Assembly: GCF_000718165.1 (NCBI RefSeq)
Contig: NZ_JOEY01000003.1
Location: forward strand, 197,810 to 261,809
DNA from: Streptomyces fulvoviolaceus
GTDB lineage: Bacteria; Actinomycetota; Actinomycetes; Streptomycetales; Streptomycetaceae
Reading direction: 5' to 3'
DNA: 64,000 bases
The notes beneath the pieces were generated by a model, which worked only from the letters and a program-made list of their open reading frames with translations, was not told the origin of the DNA and ran no database searches. A program made the translations under genes and the position numbers. Positions 10,001-16,093 of the stretch are shown one piece after another; the stretch's first letter is position 1; each line of letters opens with the position of its first letter.

Positions 10001-10356
10001 ACATCCCGATCCGGAGCGCGGTCGGAGTACCCCGGGACTTCGCCGCCACCACACAGGGACTCGTCATCCCTCCTGTCGTCTATCGGGCGTTCTCCGGATG
10101 GAAGTCCGTGGTACGGCTGAAGAAGATCAGCCTGCTACTTGACCACCATGCACTTGAAACTGCCGCCGAAGCGGCCAACGTGCGGCCGTCAGAGCTGAAG
10201 CGGATCGCCGCAATCATCGAGAAGGACACCGGAATTCCCATACTGGAGACCGTGAAGCCCCTGAGGCTCACAGCGGCAGGCCGAACGCTTCTGCAGCAGG
10301 TCATGCCGGTCCTTCACCGCTATGAAGCCAGGATGGGCGGCACTTCCGCACCGTAA
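7093..10356 (+). CDS. tniQ: Large TniQ/TnsD-type target selector with duplicated DNA-binding module
   Basis: The product has 1087 residues, much larger than ordinary TniQ proteins (about 300-500). The N-terminal TniQ domain starts LPYVVQPLPGEALDSW and has a zinc finger with Cys121, Cys124, Cys144, His147, Cys155 and Cys158. A middle region of about 400 residues shows no clear motif. The C-terminus, from about residue 642 to the end, is two tandem copies of a 220-residue module. Each copy has two helix-turn-helix-like parts (for example IAEEVKMDVRTVRRIA) followed by a segment resembling the LysR winged helix, ending in RLTAQGRQLL or RLTAAGRTLL. In Tn7, TnsD binds the attachment site and recruits TnsC. 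Here the doubled module suggests recognition of a long or repeated target. The TniQ call is secure; the module reading is inference. Confidence 0.88.
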   Translation: MTLNTVAMAPAFSTERLPYVVQPLPGEALDSWIEAYARQLIVTSREFLTFIGLPGTHPERMLVKLLPEEAAVLARRCGAPPEVLRAMTLEPFDQITVTVRHTTRGLGSPPRWRRHKGSRYCPTCLAETGGRWLLSWRSPWTFACTRHAQLLVETCEGCGQRPHPAGRHPAGVTNPALCTMARDLARGSKGARLPCHTDLTTAVAQPIPADGQIIRAQHYVDTVIRGHTDRDRDPHQPHPSLEELFFLAWRCLATLHDDTLPIPQSASHLLQEAGGHALALLTGLSNETATDVAVGTALAMTVLERDHPHSDAVLRWIADSHLRKDGSMEVSVKVSSWRTACSPATVTRALTVIDTRLRIIDRLRFATTSRTPQPPAAHPELIEHRAAAIPATLWPSWSMRLMPHQIGGPRGAKAAEFRAGLSALLLVVRSTSRVYRDALALLGDPVPPSFVKSMVTRLDRQYLTPLLAALTQLADALDDHGSPIDYQRRRSLADTGLTIDRQAYRQLVAQNRWRTPTDRSLDALDSYLRAMWTGTLTDTNHRLNDLRFRADPAVRAFLFDQAAGHLKRLGIDEPVTWEPPSEWVRGIPWPGTEPVDISAEEFRRTAARHRKLTDVADSLGIGLEHARLYVELASTIPTVQRRTLGSPRGPRTTAPDAAALHDLYVTQGLSLRGMRKATGSSVEVLKAALREAGIAIRQPRERASRGYRLDRDWLYEQYAVKCRGFAEIAEEVKMDVRTVRRIARTLGFSIRRHEGVPRDFTETTRGLDLPHAVYQAFCGRNAVQRVRNVSLLIDHPTVAEAAAACGIRVADLQRQTVVIENSTGFRLLDTSESPRLTAQGRQLLHDATPVLERYARLYADNPGAASGVYGRSPRTAAPAPDILRDLYVDQGLSLHKLRDTTGASITVLKQALSSAGIEIRKQGHRPGYSYQIDRDWLYEQYVVQHRTFSDIADEIGAVSTTVLNIARKHNIPIRSAVGVPRDFAATTQGLVIPPVVYRAFSGWKSVVRLKKISLLLDHHALETAAEAANVRPSELKRIAAIIEKDTGIPILETVKPLRLTAAGRTLLQQVMPVLHRYEARMGGTSAP
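9016..10344 (+). repeat. Tandem gene-internal duplication in tniQ (period about 669 bp)
   Basis: Two diverged copies of about 220 codons lie in tandem. Matching landmarks are DWLYEQY at about 9232 and 9895, GVPRDF at 9355 and 10024 (669 bases, 223 codons apart), and the LTA.GR.LL end in each. The copies differ at many residues, so the duplication is old and has been kept in frame. Confidence 0.85.
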
Positions 10357-10484
10357 GCGTCCGTGACGGGCTGAGGGCATCTCGGGGCAAAGCCTGGAGC
10401 GTTGCCCGGAAAAGGATCCGCCGGGAGGGGATCTGGCAAGAGAACCGGGACTCGAGTCGGGCGTGGCACCGCTAGAGACGCTCG

Positions 10485-11017
10485 ATGACGACCGATCCTC
10501 CGACAGTCCCCTTCACCGCATTCACCAGCAAGAAGAAGGCGTTCCACACGACCGCCTGGCTCATCGTGCGCCGCGTCAGGCGACTGAACCCGAAGAGCGT
10601 GCCCGAGGACCCGGCCGAACTGTTCAGCGTCTGGCGCCACCACGTCATCTTCACCGACAGCCCCTTCGTCCTGGCCCAGGCCGAACCCATGCTCCGCGAA
10701 CACGCCCAGGTCGAGCAGTCCTTCGCCGATCTGGAAGACTCCGCGCTCGGTCATCTACCCTCGGGGTAGTTCACCGCGAACGCCGCCAGGCTGACCCTGG
10801 CAGCCACCGCCTACAACCTCACCCGCGCCGCCGGCCACCTCTCCTCGCCTTACACGCCAAGGCCCGCACCGGCACCATCCGCCGCCACCTGATCAACATC
10901 CCCGCCCGGATCGCCGCAGGCGCCCGCCGACTCACCCTCCACCTGCCCCAACGCTGGCGCTGGCAGCACGACTTCGCCGATCCGTGGACGGCGACCGGAC
11001 AGCGCATGGTCACCTGA
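10485..11017 (+). pseudogene. IS1380-family transposase remnant
   Basis: The C-terminal third of an IS1380-type transposase is recognisable from FTSKKKAFHTTAWLIVRRV and VWRHHVIFTDSPFVLAQAEP, followed by VEQSFADLEDSALGHLPSG. The N-terminal two thirds are missing. A TAG at about 10767 interrupts the frame, and a shift near 10840 moves the tail (RTGTIRRHLINIPARIAAGA to the end) to another frame. It is therefore dead in at least three ways. It lies directly behind tniQ and marks later insertion and decay inside the transposon. Confidence 0.85.
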
Positions 11018-11236
11018 CCCATGCGACCGCCCTGCCCGCCCACGACCCGGAAGACCCCGCACCGGACGGCCACCCGGCAATCACCGCTGTCCACACCCCG
11101 AAGAAACACCCGGAACCCGTCCGACACCCGTGATCAGAATTCACACGGTGGATCGAAGCTGAAGGCCGAGACCTGCTGGAAGAAGCACGGCACGTACTCG
11201 CCAGATATGACCTTTCTGTTGCTGTGTCCTAGGAGA
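11018..11236. other. Non-coding stretch after the IS1380 remnant
   Basis: No gene is supported here. The first part is probably the 3' non-coding end of the IS1380 element, up to about 11165, but the exact insertion-sequence end was not identified. The convergent gene on the minus strand ends at 11237. Confidence 0.4.
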
Positions 11237-12265
11237 TCAGTTCGGGCTAAGCGATGAGAGTGGCTGCGTCAATGTCCAGCAGAGATCGTCGAATTCCTCG
11301 CCCACGTCCCAGGACCTCAAGAATCCCTTATCGACCAAATGATCCAGGATGGTCCGAAGGGAGGAGTAGGGGATCCCGCATTCTCGTGCCACGTGTTCTG
11401 CTTCGGCCATCCCCTGAACGTCGGCCGGGGCAGAGTGGGCGGCGAGACAGAGGGCAACGAGTCGGGGCAGAGCGGCAGTGCCCGTACGGATGCAGCAGGC
11501 GCGGCGCAATGCCCAATCGGCGGCGCGGAGTCGGTCAGGGCGTGCCGGGCGCTGCGTGAACAGGCCGCGATCGAGCAACTGGATCGCGGCCCCCCGAGGT
11601 GCCGTCGGGATGGTGCACAGCCATTGCGCTTGAGTGAGCTCCTGCCAAGGGTCCATGAGATCCCCCAAGCGAAGGCTCCTGAGGAGGCCCAGGGGCACGT
11701 GCGCTTGACCGGCGCCGTTCATGCGCAGCGCGCCCTGAAGGGCGAGGAGCCGCGAAGCTGCTCCGGTGTCGGGCGGGAGTGCAGACGCAAGGTAACTGAG
11801 CATCTCTCGAACCCGAGTTGGGCTGTCTGGCTCCTTCGGGCGTCGTCTGTGGCGGGCTGTTCTCCGCCCCGATGGGGGAATCTCGGCAGTCAGGCTCGCT
11901 TCAGGGATGACTGAGGCCTGAGCGGTAGCGGCCGCACATGCGGTGCAGGCGTCGGTTAGTCGCCACAGGCGTCCGCCGCGTTCGCGCGCAAGCAGGAGCC
12001 GGATGGGGCCCTGGCATCCGCGGTGACGGCGGTGCCAACAGCAGCCTCGCTCGTGGCACTGGCATGTCCGCAGGTGTGTCGGCAGCGGGGCCCGGCGTGC
12101 GTGCAGGGCCAGATGGGCGAGGAGCTCAGCTCGGGCCGAGGGGCCATTGAGTGGTCGGCCGCTGTGGGTGCAGTGCTGGCACACGAGGACCGGGCCGCCG
12201 GGCTGCGGGCGCAGTTCCACTGTCCAGGTGCGCCGCACTCCGGGGTCGGCGAAGTGGAGCCTCAT
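11237..12265 (-). CDS. Hypothetical protein with cysteine-rich N-terminus and winged-helix-like C-terminus
   Basis: The product has 342 residues from the ATG at 12265 (MRLHFADPGVRRTW); the open frame runs a little further upstream. The N-terminal 110 residues contain clustered Cys and His (VLVCQHCTHSGRP, then CQCHERGCCWHRRHRGC and CTACAA), which suggests zinc binding. The C-terminal 80 residues (AEAEHVARECGIPYSSLRTILDHLV and what follows) look like a winged helix. I know no named family. It is divergent from the small HTH gene, with three palindromes between them, so both are probably controlled by that regulator. A DNA-binding role is an inference. Confidence 0.7.
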   Translation of the reverse strand: MRLHFADPGVRRTWTVELRPQPGGPVLVCQHCTHSGRPLNGPSARAELLAHLALHARRAPLPTHLRTCQCHERGCCWHRRHRGCQGPIRLLLARERGGRLWRLTDACTACAAATAQASVIPEASLTAEIPPSGRRTARHRRRPKEPDSPTRVREMLSYLASALPPDTGAASRLLALQGALRMNGAGQAHVPLGLLRSLRLGDLMDPWQELTQAQWLCTIPTAPRGAAIQLLDRGLFTQRPARPDRLRAADWALRRACCIRTGTAALPRLVALCLAAHSAPADVQGMAEAEHVARECGIPYSSLRTILDHLVDKGFLRSWDVGEEFDDLCWTLTQPLSSLSPN

Positions 12266-12331
12266 GGCGCGTGCGTTCCTCCTGTCGTTTCCGCGCCGGC
12301 CCCCGTCGGGCTGGGATCGGGCGCACACGGT

Positions 12332-12411
12332 AGTGCAGACCTCTGCCCTTTGCTGAGCTGTGGACTAGTGGAAATAGGGCAGAGGTCTGCACTGACAGGG
12401 CAGGTGTCTGC
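12332..12411. promoter_or_regulatory. Three palindromic operator-like sites between divergent genes
   Basis: The 12-base palindrome GCAGA-NN-TCTGC occurs at 12336-12347 and 12379-12390, and a close variant (GCAGGTGTCTGC) at 12400-12411. The first two are nested in a perfect 18-base inverted repeat (12332-12349 with 12376-12393). The last two are 21 bases apart, two helical turns. They lie just upstream of the HTH gene and of its divergent partner, so they are likely repressor sites. Confidence 0.7.
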
Positions 12412-12427
12412 ACCTTCGGATGGTCGG

Positions 12428-12691
12428 GTGACGATCTTCCCGCCCGACCCGGACTTCGACGCTCTGCGTCTGGAGCTCGCTCGGCTGCGTGCGGCGCGGG
12501 GATGGACGTACGACGAGCTGGCCGCCCGGAGCGGCCTGGCCAGAAGGACTCTGATCGAGATCGAGCAAGGTCGCACCATCGGCACGCTCAGGACGTGGCA
12601 CGCCCTGGCTCACGCGCTCAGCACGCCGCTCGACGAACTCTTCGGGGCCCTCTGTCGTGGGCACGAACCCCCTCGCCGGACGAGTGGCTGA
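12428..12691 (+). CDS. XRE-family helix-turn-helix regulator (87 aa)
   Basis: The product has 87 residues from the GTG at 12428. The frame is open upstream, but that part would run through the palindromic sites, so the short form is preferred. A complete XRE/Cro-type helix-turn-helix is visible: LRAARGWTYDELAARSGLAR, then TLIEIEQGR, then a third helix with WHALAHALSTPLDELF. Such small proteins are autoregulating repressors of mobile elements or toxin-like pairs. The three palindromes directly before it are its probable binding sites. The divergent neighbour at 11237-12265 would be co-regulated. Confidence 0.8.
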   Translation: MTIFPPDPDFDALRLELARLRAARGWTYDELAARSGLARRTLIEIEQGRTIGTLRTWHALAHALSTPLDELFGALCRGHEPPRRTSG

Positions 12692-12768
12692 CGGGCCGTC
12701 GGGGCAGGTTCAGCGAACCACCCGATCGGGCGGGCTCAGCGTGAACGTTTGAGCGGAGATTCGAATGC

Positions 12769-13737
12769 ATGTCGGCCTGTATAGGGCCGTTCGATGGACG
12801 CCGCTGGCCTGGACGTCGCCTGGACGGCGTGTTGCCTGGCACCTTCGCGCCCATGCGCCCCTCATCTACACGCCGACACTGGGACGGAACTCCCATTCAG
12901 GCCCACCCGCGACGGTCATTGCGTGTCGAGCCCGACAGCCCCACCCGGCTTCTGCGCTGTGCTCAGCGCGAGTGTTGCCGTGAGTGCGGCAACTCGGTCG
13001 AGTGGTATCACCGTGTTCGTGACCGTCCCGTCCGTCTCCACCCGCGGGAGCTGCCCGTGGCCGAGGTGCCGGCCGACTACCGCTGGCACGTCAGCTCCGG
13101 CCTCGCACATCCCGCCGGGGACGGCAGCGCCTGGTGCCGACTGGCCCACGCCGTCGTCTGCCCGGCTCGCGATGCCGACGCCACCATCGCTCCCGCACTG
13201 ACCAGGCTGCGGCGGGCGCTGGCCGTGAATACGCGTCGCCTCACTGACGCCGGTGTCTTCACACCGACCTCACCGACACACCGTTCGGCACAACAGCTGG
13301 AGAATGCCTGCCGGCCCGCCAGACCCGTCATCCAGCTCCTGTACGTCCGTTACCTCGTCGGGCGACCCGTGAATGAGATCCAATGTGTGGCCCAGACGCG
13401 GCAGCGTGACCGTTGCACGCACGGAGTGCTCGCCCCAGACCGTCCGGCGGGCATCTGGAAACTGGTTCCCGCAACGGCCACCCAAGGTCAACTGGCCCTG
13501 CCCTTTGAGGTAATGGCTTTGTATGACCTGTCCTCCGTGTCGTACTCCGAGCAGCTTCGCTGGCGCACGCAGCGCTGCCCTCGGCACGCGGCCGCCCCGA
13601 CAGCAGCGGATTTGGCACTGACGGACTGGGAACCCTTCGACCCGCTCGTCCACCACGAGTACGTGCACCCTCGCCTTCCGACCGATGTTCGGCGGTCACG
13701 TCCTGGTGGTGGTGCGCGAAAGGCGGCACCGCGATGA
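12769..13737 (+). CDS. DUF6083-like hypothetical protein
   Basis: The product has 322 residues. The ATG at 12769 follows GGAGA at 12755-12759. The segment HPRRSLRVEPDSPTRLL followed by a CRECGN knuckle and WYHR resembles the short DUF6083 domain common in Streptomyces accessory proteins; this family call is from memory. More paired Cys/His occur later (VVCPARD, TQRCPRHA). No enzyme motif or membrane segment is seen. The stop overlaps the start of the next gene (ATGA), so the two are made together. Its place between a mobile-element regulator and a helicase makes an accessory or defence role possible, but nothing in the sequence proves it. Confidence 0.65.
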   Translation: MSACIGPFDGRRWPGRRLDGVLPGTFAPMRPSSTRRHWDGTPIQAHPRRSLRVEPDSPTRLLRCAQRECCRECGNSVEWYHRVRDRPVRLHPRELPVAEVPADYRWHVSSGLAHPAGDGSAWCRLAHAVVCPARDADATIAPALTRLRRALAVNTRRLTDAGVFTPTSPTHRSAQQLENACRPARPVIQLLYVRYLVGRPVNEIQCVAQTRQRDRCTHGVLAPDRPAGIWKLVPATATQGQLALPFEVMALYDLSSVSYSEQLRWRTQRCPRHAAAPTAADLALTDWEPFDPLVHHEYVHPRLPTDVRRSRPGGGARKAAPR

Positions 13738-14234
13738 GAGGACAGCACGCCGTAGAGATCATCTTGACCAGACCGGCCACTCGCGGAGAGCTTCAAAGAG
13801 CTTGCCGAGCCGTGCCGCTCGCGGCGAACGCCGACTGCACCCGCCTGATGGCTGTGCGCCGAGCCCAGTCGCCGGGACGCGCGCTGCGGTCACTTCGCCG
13901 CGAACTCGATCGGCTACTGCCGATCGACGTCCTGACCACCCATTACCCCGACGCATCGGGTCAGGTGCTGCTCAACGTCGCCCTTACCCGCGCCATGCGC
14001 TCGGAGATCGGTCAGGCCGCGGCCATTCAGGGACAGAAGCCTGGAGACTTCCTCGGCCGGATCGTCGTAGCGGCCGTTGAACGGGAGGAGCGAGTTCGTA
14101 CCAGGCAACTGACTGCCCAGCTACACGGCCTCCTCGTCCATCACGCCCCTGAAGACCTACTCGCCTGTGCCGCCCGCGTCCTGCTCGACCGCCGACACCC
14201 CACCTCGCGTCCCTCACGCGTCGCGGACGGTTGA
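13734..14234 (+). CDS. Hypothetical small protein, possible ribbon-helix-helix
   Basis: The product has 166 residues and its ATG overlaps the stop of the preceding gene. The central part, LTRAMRSEIGQAAAIQGQKP followed by GDFLGRIVVAAVERE, has the strand-helix-helix look of Arc-type DNA-binding proteins, but the match is weak. The N-terminal half is basic, rich in R and A. The C-terminal half is helical (LHGLLVHHAPEDLLACAARVLL). I know no family with certainty. It precedes the helicase by 51 bases and is probably in the same transcript. Confidence 0.6.
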   Translation: MRGQHAVEIILTRPATRGELQRACRAVPLAANADCTRLMAVRRAQSPGRALRSLRRELDRLLPIDVLTTHYPDASGQVLLNVALTRAMRSEIGQAAAIQGQKPGDFLGRIVVAAVEREERVRTRQLTAQLHGLLVHHAPEDLLACAARVLLDRRHPTSRPSRVADG

Positions 14235-14285
14235 TGACCGAACAGCTCCGACGCGACCCCTTGACCCACCTCCACCGCGGAGCCT

Positions 14286-15758
14286 TTGTTGCACACGCCC
14301 ACCGACGAACAGGCCCACGCCGTCGACACCTTCCGCGACGGTCACCACCTCGTGTTGCAGGCCGGCGCCGGCACCGGCAAGACCAGCACGCTGGGCCTGC
14401 TAGCCGCGAGTACCGCACGCCGTGGCCGCTACCTCGCCTTCAACAAGGACATCGCCAACGACGCAGCAGCCCGATTCCCGCGTTCCGTGCTGTGCAAGAC
14501 CGCGCACGCGACGGCCTACGCAGCCGTAGGGCACCGGTTCGCTCGCCGTCTCAGCAGCCCCCGCCAGCCCGCATGGCGGACCGGGCAGGCTCTCGGCATC
14601 AGATCACCCATCCGCATCGGTGACCACGAGATCAGCCACAGGACCCTGTCGCACACCGTGCTGCGTACGGTCACCCGCTTCTGCCAGTCCGCCGACGGGA
14701 CCCTGGCACCCCACCACGTACCGGACCTGCGCCGGCTCGGAACACCGGCCGCCCACGCCCAACTCGCCGATGCTGTCATGCCGTTCGTCGACAAGGCATG
14801 GAGAGACCTGCAGAATCCCGAGGAAGGCGTGGTCCGCTTCGAGCACGACCACTACCTGAAGATGTGGGCCCTCACCGAACCGAAGATCGAGGCCGACTTC
14901 CTCCTCCTCGACGAAGCCCAGGACACCAACCCCGTCCTCGAGCAGGTCTTCGCCGCTCAACGCGGCCACGCCCAGTTGGTGATGGTCGGCGACTCCGCCC
15001 AGGCCATCTACGGGTGGCGCGGTGCCCGGGACGTGATGACAGGCTTCGACGCCACCCACCTCACCTTGACCCGCTCCTTCCGCTTCGGCCCTCTCCTTGC
15101 CGAACAGGCCAACCGGTGGCTCGCGTTCACCGACGCTCCGATCCGGCTGACCGGAACCGACACGATTCCAACGGAAGTCGGCCTGGTCCCCTGCCCGGAC
15201 GCCGTGCTGTGCCGCACCAACATCGGCGCCATGACCGAAGTCATGAGGCAGTTGGAAGCCGGCCGTCGTGTGGCTCTGACCAGGGGCGGACAGACACTCG
15301 TCGCACTGGCGCTCGCCGCCCGGGACCTCAAGGGCGGCCGTCGCACCTCCCACCCCGAACTGGTTCTCTTCGCCTCCTGGGGCGAGTTGCAGGACTACGC
15401 CGAGCACGATCCCGCGGGCCAAGACCTCCAGCCGTTCGTTGAACTCGTCGACACCCACGGCCCCGAAGCCATCATCGCCGCCGTTGACGCTCTCACAGAC
15501 GAAACCACGGCCGAGATCACGATCTCCACCACCCACAAGGCAAAAGGCCGGGAGTGGCCCAAAGTCAGAATCGCCGACGACTTTCCCCCGCCGCCGGACA
15601 GCGACCAGCTCGACGACGGCGGCCGCCCGATCCCGGAACCCGTGAGCGATACCGACGCACGTCTCGCCTACGTCGCCGTCACTCGCGCCCGACGCCGGCT
15701 GGACCTTGGAGGGCTCGCATGGATCGAGAACCACCCAGCTGCCGTCGACGGTGCGTGA
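14286..15758 (+). CDS. UvrD/Rep-like superfamily 1 helicase
   Basis: The product has 490 residues, much shorter than UvrD (about 700), and starts at TTG (14286 or 14289). Superfamily 1A motifs are in order: Q-motif TDEQAHAV, Walker A LQAGAGTGKTSTL (near residues 23-35), Walker B LLLDEAQDTNP (near 210), motif III VMVGDSAQAIYGWRGA, motif IV LTRSFRFG, motif V TISTTHKAKGREW and motif VI AYVAVTRARRRLDLG. It would unwind DNA from a 3' tail using ATP. Compact helicases of this type occur on mobile elements and in anti-phage systems such as those pairing a UvrD-like protein with a nuclease. A nuclease-like gene follows 335 bases downstream. Confidence 0.88.
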   Translation: MLHTPTDEQAHAVDTFRDGHHLVLQAGAGTGKTSTLGLLAASTARRGRYLAFNKDIANDAAARFPRSVLCKTAHATAYAAVGHRFARRLSSPRQPAWRTGQALGIRSPIRIGDHEISHRTLSHTVLRTVTRFCQSADGTLAPHHVPDLRRLGTPAAHAQLADAVMPFVDKAWRDLQNPEEGVVRFEHDHYLKMWALTEPKIEADFLLLDEAQDTNPVLEQVFAAQRGHAQLVMVGDSAQAIYGWRGARDVMTGFDATHLTLTRSFRFGPLLAEQANRWLAFTDAPIRLTGTDTIPTEVGLVPCPDAVLCRTNIGAMTEVMRQLEAGRRVALTRGGQTLVALALAARDLKGGRRTSHPELVLFASWGELQDYAEHDPAGQDLQPFVELVDTHGPEAIIAAVDALTDETTAEITISTTHKAKGREWPKVRIADDFPPPPDSDQLDDGGRPIPEPVSDTDARLAYVAVTRARRRLDLGGLAWIENHPAAVDGA

Positions 15759-15933
15759 CGAGCCGAAGCACAGGGCTGGCTGGCCCGCAATTCGGCTAGG
15801 GCCATATGCGGTGGCGTTGCCACGAGCGAACAGGCGTCCAATCTGCGTACAGAACCCGGCGTAGCGCCCGAGTATCGGTCCCACCCGGGATAGGCGCAGG
15901 TCAGCGCGTGTGCAGCAAGGCTAGACTGACAGG

Positions 15934-15955
15934 CCGGGTCGAATCCGGGTCGAAT
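15934..15955 (+). repeat. Tandem 11-bp repeat
   Basis: CCGGGTCGAAT occurs twice head to tail. Its role is unknown. It superficially resembles a tRNA T-arm, but no tRNA surrounds it. Confidence 0.6.
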
Positions 15956-15999
15956 TCGCCGTGTGCGTGTAACGTTCGCCGACTGAGGCGCCAATCGAC

Positions 16000-16025
16000 G
16001 AAAACGCTGTGACCAGCGGAAATGC
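16000..16025 (+). repeat. 26-bp repeat, copy 1
   Basis: A 26-base word with core GCTGTGACCAGCGG matches the copy at 17855-17880 at 23 of 26 positions, in the same direction. The pair brackets the nuclease-like gene. The core has GCTG/CAGC inverted symmetry. It may be an end-binding or recombination site. Confidence 0.6.
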
Positions 16026-16033
16026 TTCTGACG

Positions 16034-16079
16034 GCCGGACACCTCGAACAATATAAAAATATCGTCCGAGGCGTCCGGC
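16034..16079. repeat. 13-bp imperfect inverted repeat with AT-rich loop
   Basis: GCCGGACACCTCG at 16034-16046 pairs with CGAGGCGTCCGGC at 16067-16079 (12 of 13 positions; the odd one is a G-T type pair). The 20-base loop is AT-rich. It may be a terminator after the helicase or a regulatory site before the nuclease-like gene. Confidence 0.55.
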
Positions 16080-16093
16080 TTCGTTAAATATGG

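Larger units (their letters stand above)
2814..10356 (+). mobile_element. Tn7-like transposon: left end and tnsABC-tniQ core
   Basis: Four overlapping genes encode the complete set known from Tn7-type elements: a TnsA-type endonuclease, a DD35E transposase (TnsB), an AAA+ regulator (TnsC) and a TniQ/TnsD targeting protein. The left boundary is set at 2814, where an ABC gene is broken and a TGT typical of Tn7-family termini occurs. The right boundary is unknown; cargo probably continues past 10356 to somewhere before about 18.6 kb. No Cas genes or CRISPR repeats were seen, so this is not an evident CRISPR-associated transposon. Confidence 0.85.
15759..16093. other. 335-bp non-coding gap with repeats
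   Basis: No gene is supported here. It contains a tandem 11-base repeat, a 26-base word repeated again near 17.86 kb, and an imperfect hairpin with an AT-rich loop. The sequence just before 16094 is more AT-rich than its surroundings and may hold the promoter of the nuclease-like gene or a recombination junction. Confidence 0.5.

Noticed and set aside
15920..15960. Part of a tRNA gene as an attachment site
   Set aside because: GGGTCGAATCC looks like a T-arm, but there is no matching acceptor, D-arm or anticodon arm around it, and the T-loop is off by one base. It is better explained by the tandem 11-bp repeat.
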